Positions 23,085 through 34,482 of a stretch of 64,000 bases of DNA are shown here, in pieces. The stretch comes from Sepiola atlantica (Eukaryota; Mollusca; Cephalopoda; Sepiida; Sepiolidae), in contig OY744537.1 of assembly GCA_963556195.1 (NCBI GenBank), positions 21,831,726-21,895,725 of the forward strand. The letters run 5' to 3'. Both the position numbers and the translations under genes were made by a program. Under the pieces are notes generated by a model, which was given only the letters and a program-made list of their open reading frames with translations, did not search any database and had not been told where the DNA came from. Numbering within the stretch: the first letter of the stretch is position 1; every line of letters begins with the position of its first letter.

Positions 23085-24758
23085 CTACGAGGTCACCGGG
23101 AAGACATCCATAATGATGAAAGGGGTCAAGAAAACAAAGGAAATTTCTTGGAATTGGTAAATCTATTGGCTAAATATGACCCTGTACTCCGTGAACATTT
23201 GGTTAAAGTTAACCTACGGAAGAAATTCACTATTTCTTATCTGTCACCAGAAATTCAAAATGAGTTTGTGAGCATTTTAGCAAAGCAGGTCAGAAAGAAA
23301 ATTATCGATCAGATAAAGAAAAGCAAGTATTTTTGTATAATTTTTGATAGTACTCCCGATGTATCTCACAAGGACCAGATGAGTGAGGTGTTGCGCTACG
23401 TGAAAGTTGACAGAAATGAAGTGACGGTGGAGGAGTCGTTTCTCCGCTTCATCGAAACAAAGGGTAAAAGCGCGGAGGACATTTCTGAACTCATTTTGAG
23501 AGAATTGGAGAATGATGAGATACAGATTGGTGACTGTATTGGCCAGGCATTTGACAATGCCGCTGTTATGGCAGGTCACCGATCGGGTGTGCAGAAACGA
23601 ATCTCTGAAATCAACCCAAAAGCTCTATTTGTGCCATGCACCAACCATTCACTAAATCTGGCTTGTGTACATGCAGCTTCAGTAGCGGTTCACTCTGTTA
23701 CATTTTTTGGCACACTGGACCGGTTATTCTCGTTCTTTTCTGCATCTACACATCGCTGGGACATCTTGATTCAGTTGACCGGTCTAAGTATCAAACGGAC
23801 TGTGGATACTAGATGGAGTAGTCGAGCAGATGCTGTAGATGTTGTGATAAAAACAATAGTGGCCCTGGAACAGCTCACAGAAGAAGGAGAAAATGCAACC
23901 ACAAGATCAGATGCATCTTTAATTCTCAACTCGGTACTATCGTTTCCGTTTCTTTTATTTCTGAACCTTTGGAAAACTATTCTCCCAGAAATCAATGATG
24001 CCCAGAAATATCTTTAAAAAAAAGGGCTGGATCTGCAACAAAGTTCTGTCAGGCTGACGGCGTTGAAAGATTTCCTTCTTCAGAATAGAGAAAAGATAGT
24101 GGACACTGCAATAGACGAGTCAAAAACACTCTGCTCTGAAATGGGGATAAGCATGGAGCGTCGTATTCGCAAAAAGAAACGAATGGATGGTGAAGGATTG
24201 ACTGATGCAGCGCTGAGTTTTGATACTGAGTTGAGACGGGAAATGCTGTCTGTCATAGACAGATTGACTGAAGAAATATCTTGCAGATTTCAACAAGTTC
24301 ACAATCTTGCAAATAAATACGCTTTTCTTATACCGTCAAATCTGCTTGATGATAATTATGATTGTCAGCTTGGTGGATTTGACGAAGATATAGAAAAAGA
24401 GAAATTCTTTGCTGAAAAGAAGAGGTTACAGTATGTTGTAAAAGCTTCAGAAAAAGACAAAATCGATGGACCTCTTGAACTTTTGAACTTTATACAAAGA
24501 TACCAACTTGGGGATTTCGTCCCTAATATTGTGATCTTGCTGAGAATTTTCCTCACCAGAGCTATTAGCGTTGCTAGCTGTGAGCGCTCTTTCTCAAAAC
24601 TGAAGCTCATAAAAAACTACCTTAGATCAGCAATGAGCCAGACAAGACTTACAGACTTGGCAATCCTCTCAATAGAGAGGGAACTTGTCGAGGAAGTGAA
24701 TTTTGATAGAGTCATTGATAACTTTGCCGAAAAAAAGGCGCGAAAAATCTGTTTGTAA
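23085..24758 (+). pseudogene. hAT transposase, ZMYM1-like, one in-frame TAA
   Basis: The frame reads LRGHREDIHND at its start, a typical hAT entry after the zinc finger, and continues to TAA 24756. It is interrupted once, by TAA at 24015-24017; the following codons stay in frame (KKGLDLQQ). Motifs in order are CIIFDSTPDVSHKDQ (first catalytic Asp), GQAFDNAAVMAGH (second Asp), CTNHSLNLACVHA, TRWSSRADA, and SVASCERSFSKLKLIKNYLR (hAT dimerisation region with the catalytic Glu). The stop is one C-to-T step from Gln. A BED/TTF-type finger is missing: an in-frame TAG lies at 23082-23084, so it was in another exon or lost. The enzyme would bind the terminal repeats and cut the element out. Confidence 0.9.
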
Positions 24759-25322
24759 ATTTTCAACCGACTTGATGCCTTGCGACAGTTCTCTCACAAA
24801 AAATAAATTTATAGCCTTATTTGCCATTCATAAATACATTTGTTTAAAATATATTAAAACTATTTTTAAAAGAGTTGAAACGTTATTAACAACAACAAAT
24901 TTCTGAAAACCGAGCGATTACACACACGGATTTAAAAAAGCACCGATACAAGACGTTTTTTCTCTTCGGAGGGCTCGCCCTCTTAATAATAACATTATGA
25001 AGACAAAGAAAAGAAAACTACATCGGACTATTCTCTCCTTGATACATCCATGTTATTTGGCGAAAATTCGGACTTTAACAACAACGACAAAAAAGTAAAT
25101 AAAAATGATTTTATCATTTCATAACATTTTCAGGTTTTCAAATGTTCTCATTTAAATTTATTATTATATAAAATTATAGTATAAAATTTCATATTTTTTG
25201 TTAACTTTTGTTTTTTTTAATTTTTTTCTCTACTTTCTATTTTTACCCTCTCAAAATGCCGCCCCCTCAGGTGTGCCGCCCGGGGCGGCCCGCCCCCTCG
25301 CCCCCCCCCCTAGCTACGCCAG

Positions 25323-25323
25323 T

Positions 25324-25394
<71 letters not shown>
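25323..25394. repeat. (CT)n microsatellite, right part
   Basis: About 72 bases of CT repeat. Continuation of the tract at 22012-22065. Confidence 0.95.
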
Positions 25395-25396
<2 letters not shown>

Positions 25397-26267
25397 GTTG
25401 GTGAATATCTCCAAGCCATGGTCATCCCTACTACAGGCCAGGCAATCGTGCAACTGTGGTCTTTTACTGGGGGCCATGTGAATTTTCTTAAATATTCGAT
25501 ATAGAAGTTGCAAACAAAGGTAAAATTCCTCTGTGAGATTAGTTTGATGTGTTTATGTGTTTTACATACCAAATAATAAGAACCACAATGAGCTAATTCA
25601 TAAATTTTACAATTTTTGACAAATTCCTATAAATGAAGAGACAGTTAATTTTGAATAAACAAAGGAAAATGCATATTTTAATGAAGAATTTTTATTTCAA
25701 TGTTGGATTTTTTAGAGAATTTGTACTTATGTCAAAAGATCATTACTTGTATATTGTGGTTAAAAAGAAAAAAAAGGATCTGCACCAGTTGATAATATCA
25801 AGCAGAGAAACAGTTTGTTCAAATGTGATATGTGTTTTACTAACCAAAAACTTAAACTGTCCTTATTTTGATTGTTTTCAACACAGCATTTTGGCTATAG
25901 TCTTCATTTCACATCATAAAATAATCCAAAAATAAAGTTCAAACTAAAATTTCAGCATCTAAATCTCTAATGTGGTTTCGTAGTCGATTAATCTAAGCAA
26001 ACAAATTCACTGAAATGGAAGATGGAATTTGAAAAAATAAACAGATTCACTGAAATGGAAGATGAAATGTGATAATACAATGTCCATAGATTAAATAGAA
26101 GGTTTAATTAAAAATCTATAGGTTATCCTATAAAATGGACAGGGTTCACAGCAATGAGTTACGATAACCAGAATGTTGTGGCAAAACAAGGAGGACACTA
26201 CTTACAAAAATTTCTAAGGAAAGTTCTTCACCTCAAAATCTGAAAGTAGTAATTAAAACTTCTTATT
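25395..26267. other. No recognisable gene
   Basis: AT-rich. Near 25980-26100 a pair of short direct repeats contains TTCACTGAAATGGAAGATG. No supported frame. Confidence 0.4.
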
Positions 26268-26870
26268 TTAATGTCTCACTAATGACTTGTTATCATCAAG
26301 AATCCACCCCAAAGAGTGTTCTTTCTTTTTGCGGTATAGAAAAGAGAAAAAGCACTCCCCGGATCCCCATGCTCCACCATGAAAGAAAAACTCAAAAACT
26401 GAAAAAATTATTTCATTCTTCAAAAAGTTTGTACACAATGGTATTGCAGAAACAGTGAGTCCTGTGTTTCTAATGATCAATTACCTTTTCTAACTGATTA
26501 TAAAGCACAAACAACAAACTCCTGTATTTAAAAAGAAAGTGAGTTTACCTTTTACAATAAATCAGAAAAAAAGCTTTGACATATATATTCGCACCATATC
26601 ACAGAATCAACGAGTCCTTTGTTTCTAATGATCAATTATTTTTCACTGATCATGAAGCAAAACAACAAAAATTTTTACTGATGAAAATTTAGAAATAAAA
26701 GCTTCAAAATCCATATTTATACCATACTGCAAAATGAACAAACAGATTAATTCAATAAGAAAACTATTTTGACTTCAACATGTATTTTACACCAGGCTCT
26801 TGCAGAAATAATTAATTCCTTTGTTCTTACAGATCAATAATTATTTATAATTGATCAGAATGCTAAAATT
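26268..26870. repeat. Diverged tandem repeats downstream of the THAP/P transposase
   Basis: At least three units contain CCTTTGTTTCTAATGATCAA or variants (near 26461, 26616 and 26818), each preceded by an ACCAT...TGCAGAA motif. Spacing is 155 to 202 bases. They lie 3' of the transposase on its strand and may belong to that element. Confidence 0.6.
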
Positions 26871-29333
26871 TCAAGATAATTTCAAAACCTTTAGTGCTGG
26901 TTCTTTACTTGACGTGGGAGACTGAAACAAGCAATAATTCTTGAAAAATATATTTGATAATATAATTCCATGCACTCTCTTTGTAATGAAATGATACATT
27001 TCAGACACCAACATGAACATTTTTGTTAAAGAATTTCTGCAAACCTTTGATTTGACAGCATTGAACATTATGAAACAGAAAAACACCCACTGAACAGTGG
27101 TATCCAGTGGAACTTTTAAATCACCACGATCTATTTCTTTCAAAAAACTTCCATACTCATGATAATAAAAAGCAGTATCATTGAATATTTCCTCCTATGT
27201 AAGACAATCTTTTCGTGTGATATATCCTGCTATATAAAAAAGCGACATTTTAATATCTTTGGGGATACCAGTTTCTATGTCTGACAGGTGATCAGCCGTT
27301 TGGCATGCCAATTCATCCAGCAGATATCCGCATTTTGAGCAAGTATGGCCTGGATCATGGTTATACTCTCTAACATCAACTTTCAACCGAAAAAGTAATA
27401 TTGTTTTATGAATATGGAATTTCTGAATAACATTTTGTACAGTAATAAAATAAGTACCACCAGAACCTTGTCTCAATTTACAAAATTCAGTTTCAAGATA
27501 GTCAGTGGTAAATTCTCCAAGAATGACAAAATTGAACCCACTGTCAAGTAGATGTCTGCAAACATCAATTAAACCATTACATGTATACTCGATAGCCATA
27601 CTAGTGTCTCTTGTTAAGGATTTTATTCTCTTTCCTTGCTTTCCCCTCATTTGTTTTGCTATACTTCCAAAATTTGCAAGAAATGTCAAATTTCCATCCT
27701 TTCGATCTTATAATACTCTTTTCAGTCGATCATTTGTCTTGACACTTCCATAAATATCTTTTACACTCACTATTTTCCAAAATTTAAAAACTTCTTCAAT
27801 GAAAGTAACAGTTTCTTTTGTATCATCATCCTGTAATAATGGATGAGTTTTCATTGCAGTTACAGTCTCATCACAAAACACTTTCAAACAGTGGGAAACT
27901 TGTTGTCTCTTAACTGGTTTTGGAAGAATCGCTACTTCTGTTAGTTTTGATAACTTAACAAATTGATTTTTTTTCATGCGCAAAAAGTTGTTTCACTATT
28001 TCCCATTGTGCTGTCATTTCTTTACCATCAGAATAAAACAGCAATTCTGAACAAGCCTCAGGTATCCAGTTATTGCAAATACTTTTAAATATATGTACAT
28101 AATCGAAAAGCAAGTATATACCATTTTTAGTAACCCAAGGCTTATTTTCAACAGTATCAAATTTCTTGAATAAAGCTTGATTAGTCCGATTATTGTCACA
28201 AATAACTGCAATTACATGACTTTTAGAAGGATCGACTAAATCAACAACATTTCTAACATTCTGAAACAAAAATTCCGAGTTTAGTTTGGCAACTGGAATC
28301 ATCTTAATCAAAAACTTTGGTCCACCATGTAAACATTTGATCATAATACCCAATACAGTTTTCAGAATCTTTGGCACCACCAAATATGTTTCCCCCTTGG
28401 TATTGTAAACTCACTTTAACATAAACTTCATCAACTAGGATGATACATTTTTCCTGTTTATCTGACAGTTTGCTAAACACATCACCAAGAAAATTCAAAT
28501 CATCTACCTTCGAAACTTTTGAGGTCATATTTACTAGTGTTTTCATGCTGGGTAATTTGTAATGATCTCGAAGTTTGTTATAAAGAGACCGAGATGTGGT
28601 AAAATGTATTTCCGACTCATAAACTTTTTTGCCAACTATTCGTGGTGACATAACTTCGATATGTTGTCTCAAAACCTGTTTTTCTTGTTCAATTTTCAAG
28701 TTACTAAGGTAACGAATTGCTTCCTCAATTTGAGACCAATGTTGAAACTTAGTTATTCTGTTTTTCAACAGTGAAGAAATGTGTGTGAGTATACTTGCAT
28801 GGTAACATTCCAACGTTAAGTTTTCAAAAATTTTAATCAAAAACATCGGAATACTTTCAGTAAAAAAATGACAAGACTGGATGAACTGTTGATTGTTAGA
28901 ATTCTAGCAGGTAACTACTGGTACAAAATCATGATGGTCAATATCAGCACACAAATTTGTAAAAATTATCAATTCTATCTTTATCTAAGAAATGGGCAAA
29001 CTCATCATTTTGTACACTTCGCACAGAAGCAGAACTTTTTTTTGTTGTCCTTGGTTTTGATAAAGGACTTGGTATAACACTTGACGGCAAATTATTAAAT
29101 ATTGATGGAGGATCTTTGGGTCGTGCTTTTCCCATAACAAATACAGTTTCATAACCAGGTGGAAAATGCCTTTCACAAACAACAGTGTCTGAGTGGTTAG
29201 GAGTGTTAGCTCTTGGTATTACCTTTAACCATCTTTCTCTCTCATCTTGATCTTTGGGGAGACGAAACACTCGGACCTTATTTTGCTCATTATAATTGCC
29301 TTGACAGGCTGTCACACAACACTTTTTTACCAT
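26871..29333 (-). pseudogene. THAP9/P-element-type transposase, decayed
   Basis: Pieces on the minus strand give one protein in order. First is the THAP finger (separate entry). Next is a helical region to SLYNKLRDHYKLPS (28304-28846) with IILVDEVYVKVSLQYQGG, a nuclease-core segment. Then comes GIYLLFDYVHIFKSICNNWI (27955-28383), the P-element-type motif. Then helices with IEYTCNGLIDVCRHLL (27195-27983), and a C-terminal part with CSKCGYLLDEL and FYIAGYITRK (26871-27690). Frames change near 28900, 28370 and 27970, and in-frame stops lie at 27708 and 27195. Length is comparable to human THAP9. I did not find terminal repeats. It is dead as it stands. Confidence 0.85.
28944..29333 (-). CDS. THAP-domain frame (129 codons), N-terminus of the P-type transposase
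   Basis: ATG at 29333 opens MVKKCCVTACQGNYN, followed by FRLPKD, ERERWLKVIP and VVCERHFPPGYE. This gives the C2CH zinc ligands (C-x4-C, C-x2-H) and the invariant Pro and Trp of THAP fingers. THAP fingers bind DNA. The finger is intact and ends at a stop before the transposase body, so it could be read as a stand-alone THAP protein, but decay of the downstream part is the simpler view. Confidence 0.6.
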   Translation of the reverse strand: MVKKCCVTACQGNYNEQNKVRVFRLPKDQDERERWLKVIPRANTPNHSDTVVCERHFPPGYETVFVMGKARPKDPPSIFNNLPSSVIPSPLSKPRTTKKSSASVRSVQNDEFAHFLDKDRIDNFYKFVC

Positions 29334-29372
29334 TTTGAGAAATATTTAACAAATTATTTTAAACCAAAAAAA

Positions 29373-29600
29373 AAGAAAAAGTTGTGTCGTCAATGAACAG
29401 AGCTGTTTACATGTAAATAAAACGTTTAAAACATGTGTAATATATTTCCTAAGAATATAGAAAAGATTTGAAATTAATAATGTAAGATTTATTGACAAAT
29501 TCTCAAAGATGATACTTTTTTTAAACTTAAAAAAAAAAAGTAAAAGTTATGCGCCGTCAATGAACAGAGCTGTTTACATGTAAATAAAAAAAAATCAATT
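29373..29600. repeat. Direct repeat upstream of the THAP gene
   Basis: GTCAATGAACAGAGCTGTTT plus ACATGTAAATAAAA occurs twice, near 29390 and 29560, each after an A-run and AAAAGTT. It lies just 5' of the transposase on its strand, where promoter or subterminal transposase-binding repeats would be. Confidence 0.75.
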
Positions 29601-30199
29601 CTGACTTTTAACTCACGAACTTATAATCCAAATGTAAATAATGATAAAATAACAGAACCTCAGCTGAAATAAATTTGATGAGTTTAAATTTATTTTGGGT
29701 ATGAAATTTCCTTGGAGCAGTGAAAACGAAGTGCTACCAGCTAAAAGTTTATCTGGTGACTGACTGACCGGCCCCCAGTTAAACAGTCAGATGTGTGTTT
29801 ACCCGGCCTGTAGTAGGGATGGCCATTCTCCAAGCCGATAGATAACTAAAGCCTTTAATAAAAAGAATCGAAAGTTTAAAAGATTGGTTGTCGATTGAGT
29901 CGGTCATGTAGCTTTTGTGTTGCAGCGGCGTGGTTCACGGCAGAAAGAAAGAGGAGAGAATTCAACCACTAGACGACGCACCCCTCCACGCGGCGAGGAA
30001 AGATTGAGGATGCGAGAAATTTAAAGGTATGCAAACTATATGATTTATGGTGTTAAAAAGGACGAGTGATTAAACGAGAACTGCCACGGCCCGTTCCGGG
30101 ACGAGTATACAAAACGAGACCTGTCACGGCCCATTCGGGACGGCTATGTAACACTCGGACTTAAGTTTGGTTAATGGTAAAAGAATTTAGTTAATGCTC
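29601..30199. other. Unassigned, with a short tandem GGCCC motif
   Basis: AACGAGAACTG and CACGGCCCGTTCCGGGACG near 30075-30106 recur, slightly changed, near 30113-30142. No gene recognised. Confidence 0.4.
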
Positions 30200-30440
30200 T
30201 AAAAAGTTAGAATAGCCCGTAAATGGAGAACAATTTGACGTTAAATTTATATACGAAACTGATCCCCCACTCTAAATTCTAAAATAATTGTTGTTTTCTT
30301 TAGTTTTGTTTTTTCTTCTTTCCGCCAAGTTTTTCAGGGTGTTCACACGTAATCGCCCAAAAGAAGTAGAATCGTATTTTTTTTTTGGGGGGGGGGGGGG
30401 GATTTAGCTGATTTACAAATTTACAGAAATGAACTCGCGT
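30200..30440 (+). repeat. Dispersed repeat family D, copy B
   Basis: Blocks ATACGAAACTGATC, CACTCTAAATTCTAAA, a GTTTTC/CTTCTTTC block, CAGGGTGTTCACACGTAATC and a T-run followed by about 15 G are shared with 36740-36920 and, reversed, with 21290-21500 and 35880-36060. Positions 35560-35640 hold only the last part. Confidence 0.75.
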
Positions 30441-30459
30441 CTTTACCACAGGACACTGT

Positions 30460-30860
30460 GTTACTAGTCTTTCTCTACTCTATCGGCATTTTCATGATAC
30501 GTGCTCGACTGAGCTCAAATATCTGCCTACACCCCCGTAAAACATTCACAGCAAGAACTCGTCTATCTACAACCACTGCAAAGAACGTTCCTTTCCTCCT
30601 CTGTACACCTAAAACCAAATAGAACTTCCATGAACAGTTTCTTTCCAAGAACCTCCGAACTGTGGAACACAATACTGCGCAGCTGCTTTCCAGCTGACTA
30701 CAACATGGATTTTTTCAAGTCAAATGTCATCAAATTCTTGTCGAGTCGTCCTCTTGAGTAATCAATTTCTGCACATCCTACACATTGTTTCCAATCCTCT
30801 CATAGTATTTGTCATCATCAAACTGACAATCTCATTCACCCTTTCCCTCGAGTGAAATGG
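30460..30860 (+). pseudogene. CR1/jockey-like LINE, C-terminus and 3' tail
   Basis: The translation ends NSFFPRTSELWNTILRSCFP then ADYNMDFFKSNVIKFLSSRP and a stop, matching the C-terminal end of CR1/jockey-type LINE ORF2. About 100 bases of 3' tail to CCCTCGAGTGA follow and are shared with 11690-11925. Upstream frames are broken. Confidence 0.65.
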
Positions 30861-31744
30861 AAAAACACGCAAACAAAATAAAAATTAAAAGAAACGGGTG
30901 CTTCTGTATTAGTTAGACGGATGATTTTTTTTACATCTCTAATTTAGAAGAGCCATTGAAAGGGGAGATAATTCAAAGTGTTTTCTCAATTCGAATTTCG
31001 ACGATCAAAAAAAACTTCAGAGGATACGTTAAAGTTAAATACATTTATTGATTATAAATAATAATTTTCGCACTTATGCAGTTTACGAACCGGGCTGAAA
31101 TGATGTTATAATTTATAAACCCATTGATTAACTATTCTGTACTTTCACCTACAGATGCAGGTCTCCGCACCTGAAATTAGTCTGTGCGCTTGTAAGAATA
31201 ATAGACTTCTTATTTTGCCTTATCTCTAGTCAAAAATAAAATGTCTTGTAAGTTCATAGCGTTTAGATCCATTTTTGGAGAAATTGAATTGAGAAAACAT
31301 GATAATAAATAATAGAAGTACAATCATTTCTGATTTCGTTTTCCATCTGTGATGCTCTAAGTATTGTCCATAGATTAAACACTGACCAATAACAGACCAA
31401 CCGAATATTGCAATTTGATATTCAACGTTGACAACATAATAAACATAAATCAGTTATATATTTTAAACTGGCTTATTGCGAAATGTACTATAGTAGTTTT
31501 TTGTATAAACAAAAAAACTACTATAATACAAAAAAAAAGCCAACCATGGAATTCTTAATAAAATTCATAATTTTTTCTGCAATTCAACCATATTTGGTAA
31601 CAAAGAAACTTCAGTCTATGACTGACTTGTCCACCAAGTTCCAGTCGTGAATGTCCAACAGTCTATCGCCGTTTAATGACAAGCACAGCTGGATACGACT
31701 AGCAGTAGTAGTTACTACAACGAAAGAAAAAGTAGCAGCAACCG
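30861..31744. other. No recognisable gene; one hairpin
   Basis: A hairpin around ACTATAGTAGTTTTTT and its complement lies at about 31487-31530. The rest is AT-rich and featureless. Confidence 0.4.
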
Positions 31745-32225
31745 TAACCATGTAAGCTTGTTTCGATTTGAATTCAACCAATCAAAAACAATCTCTTATG
31801 TGAGACGAGCACTGGGCCCCGAAGGTTATTTAAGGGGGTGCGCCGGCACTGTTCGCTCTTTTTTTAGTTGCGAGAATGGCCCAACTGTGTAACCAACCCA
31901 TGTAGCTCGGTTCAACCACTGAACTCCTCTCTTGGCGAGCAAACCCAAACCGCCGATTATAGGCGTTGACATGAAGACTTCACTATCCAAGATGGCGACT
32001 TGTCAGCATCTGGACTTACTCTCAATACCATTTCTACACACTGATCAAAATAATAACATAAACTCTGCCAGCCTTTAAACTAACTCTTACAAACTTTAGA
32101 ATAACTTTCTCTTATCGTAGACACTTAGAACCATTTTCCTTGTCCAGGCTCACGGACTTACAATAATCTCTGTGTTACTGAAACCGGTTCATTACATGTT
32201 TAACGAAGATGATCGAATAAAGTAT
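31745..32225 (+). repeat. Possible solo LTR
   Basis: A GC-richer block opens near TGTAAGCTTG, carries TATTTAAG at about 31829 as a possible TATA box and AATAAAG at about 32216 as a possible poly(A) signal. That is the layout of an LTR. I could not find a paired copy, a primer-binding site or a clean target duplication, so this is tentative. Confidence 0.25.
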
Positions 32226-32597
32226 AATATCAAATGTTAGAATGAGACTTTGCATTTAATTCTACACAACGTGCAAAATTGTCAATACCTCTCACACATT
32301 CCTTTCTTGGCACTGCCCTCATTTGGACTGCGATTGTCCTTTGCAGTTCAGGAATTTGCTGAGGATTGTTTTGATAGACATTTACCTTGTAAATAACACC
32401 GCAGGTAACTGTTCTAATTAACATTAATTTTCAATTCACTCACCAGGTGTCCCATCTCTTTCCAATGTTCTGTCTATCACTCTCACCCTCTCTCACTGTA
32501 TCTTGTTCGACCCCGCCCACTTATTTTATAAGATCTCTATAACTCTCGCTTCAGTAACTCTTTCTCTCATTCTCGCGTCCGTAACCCTCCCCCTCCC
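32226..32597. other. No recognisable gene
   Basis: Nothing seen beyond a pyrimidine-rich right edge. Confidence 0.4.
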
Positions 32598-32619
32598 TCT
32601 TTCTCTCTCTCTCTCTCTT

Positions 32620-32659
<40 letters not shown>

Positions 32660-32672
32660 ACACGCACACACA
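32598..32672. repeat. (TC)n(CA)n microsatellite
   Basis: TC repeat with a TTTC interruption, then a short CA-rich end. Confidence 0.95.
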
Positions 32673-33781
32673 CTCTGTTTATTAACAGTCCAAGCTAATA
32701 CAGAAATAAAAGAATAAAAATATTGGAACCGTCCATAATAAACAAAAGGGAATAACATCAGTAGTAATAATACTATTTAACCCCTAGCTAAGAGGAAAAG
32801 AGCGCAATAAAAAAAAAGAAAGAGAATAAGAGAGATAGGAGGGAATATAGCAAGCAGAAAGTTACTAATTTGGGATTTAAAAAAAAAATTTTTTTATTTA
32901 ACTGACTTTGCAAACTCGCGTTTTCCTGGTTCAAACAATCTAATCGGAGCTCAGTGGGTGACACAACGAGTCACATTTTTTTCTAGTAATAGTTTAGTAT
33001 AATATTACTAGAAAATATACATCAACGAATGTAAGATAATTATTGGTATTTATTTTCTTTATCCAATGGATTAAACAAGCCAACCACCATAGCTTGATTA
33101 TTTAGTGTTATCTGTTGCTGCTAATTTTGTCGAATATTTGGGGAGGGTTATTTTGTTTCTTCGATGGATTACACAAGACTCAAAATTTCATCGTTTTTCA
33201 ATCTATATTGCAGCTAGTCTTTGGAAAATATCTCTTGATCGCATCATTATTGGTGTTCAGTCGATTAGCCAAGGGAATTATAAATGCATTTGATTTTCAT
33301 TAGTCAGTGGATGTAATTGACTGTTGTTTTTCATAGTTATTCCACAATAGGTACCTTCCCTTGTGACTCAGAAAATGTTATATATTATATATATATAACT
33401 CTACTGACATTATGAATGGGAAGACTTCCTGTTTGAACAGCCGCCTCTGACTAAATAAACAAGGCTTAATTAACTAATAAATGCTGACTCATATTTTGAA
33501 GATTGTAAAATTCATGACCTATGAAATAGAATAGCTATGCACATTTTGCAAATAAAATATGGTTAACACGCTTAAGAAACGATTCTTTTGTCATTTTTCA
33601 TCAATTAAATTATAGATTACGCTCAAATGTGAAAAAAAGAAAACTTATCATTAATTAAAAGAAATTATTTGAATTAATTTGGCGTATGTTACATGAAATC
33701 AGTTTGGCTAACGTCATATTTGTACGTAGCATATTTTTCGTTGATTAAATATAACGAATTAAAGAATTACAGGCAATTACA
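32673..33781. other. No recognisable gene
   Basis: AT-rich. Two overlapping open frames near 33105-33303 have no domain that I recognise. Confidence 0.4.
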
Positions 33782-33824
33782 CGCACACACACACACGCAC
33801 ACACACACACATATATATATATAG

Positions 33825-33869
<45 letters not shown>

Positions 33870-33996
33870 TATATATACAACTATATATATATGTATATAT
33901 ATACACACACACATATATATATACAACTATATATATATGTATATATATATACACACACACATATATATATACAACTATATATATATGTATATATAT

Positions 33997-34071
<75 letters not shown>
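33782..34071. repeat. Complex (CA)n/(TA)n array with higher-order repeat
   Basis: A CA block is followed by TA, then about three copies of a roughly 60-base unit (TACAACTATATATATATGTA, TA run, ACACACACACA), then about 55 bases of TA. The higher-order unit is visible by eye. Confidence 0.93.
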
Positions 34072-34076
<5 letters not shown>

Positions 34077-34104
34077 TTAAATAAATAATATTAAATTATC
34101 TTTA

Positions 34105-34149
34105 CCTACATGAACTAGCGTTTCGAGCTTTCGCTCTCATCAGTGCAGG
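34105..34149 (-). ncRNA. Hammerhead ribozyme, copy 1 (damaged)
   Basis: Minus strand: CUGAUGA, stem II GAGC/GCUC with GAAA loop, GAA, and stem I CCUGCA/UGUAGG are intact. Stem III is broken, because the base expected to be U next to the cleavage site is C (34112). This copy is probably inactive. Confidence 0.7.
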
Positions 34150-34187
34150 GATGATAATCTCGGACGGTTGCATGGTTCGAACCCCTG

Positions 34188-34241
34188 GTTACAGCGCTTG
34201 CTTACAGAGTCAACCTAGACTCTGTAAGCAAGCGCTGTAAC
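34188..34241. repeat. Perfect 24-bp inverted repeat, 6-base loop
   Basis: GTTACAGCGCTTGCTTACAG continuing to AGTC is followed by AACCTA and the exact complement. It lies between the two hammerheads of the dimeric unit. Only a partial version is present in the second copy (near 34530). Confidence 0.95.
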
Positions 34242-34437
34242 ATTACCACATTCAAGAAGGGAATTTTAATTCTATTTATGCGAAGGGCATATCAAGAAAG
34301 ACTGACTTAGAGATTCTACAAACGTTATCAGAATATGCCTTATAGCTACGTGTCAGTCTATTTTTAACTTTCCCGAACAGGGCTCAACTTTAATCTTATA
34401 ATATTAATTTTAAATAAATAGTATTAAATTATTTTTA

Positions 34438-34482
34438 CCTACATACGCTAGCATTTCGAGCTTTCACTCTCATCAGTGCAGA
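34438..34482 (-). ncRNA. Type I hammerhead ribozyme (predicted), copy 2
   Basis: Minus strand: CUGAUGA (34470-34476) is followed by stem II GAGU/GCUC with a GAAA loop, then GAA (34455-34457). Stem III AUGC/GCGU has a two-base loop. The cleavage base is A at 34444 in a GUA triplet. Stem I pairs UCUGCA with UGUAGG over six pairs including two G-U. All core bases are canonical. Confidence 0.8.

Larger units (their letters stand above)
22066..25324 (+). mobile_element. Complete hAT transposon (ZMYM1-like transposase) in a (TC)n tract
   Basis: The left end CAGTGGCGTAGCTAG (22066-22080) and right end CTAGCTACGCCAGTG (25310-25324) are inverted with one mismatch, and GCCGCCCGGGGCGG lies next to each. 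CAGTGGCGTAGCTAG is a known hAT end. The expected 8-base duplication cannot be resolved because TC repeats flank both sides. The length is 3.26 kb. The right terminus differs at the third base (CACTGG when read inward). Confidence 0.93.

Noticed and set aside
34170..34190. tRNA gene
   Set aside because: Only a B-box-like GGTTCGAACC is present; no acceptor stem, A-box or anticodon arm can be folded around it.
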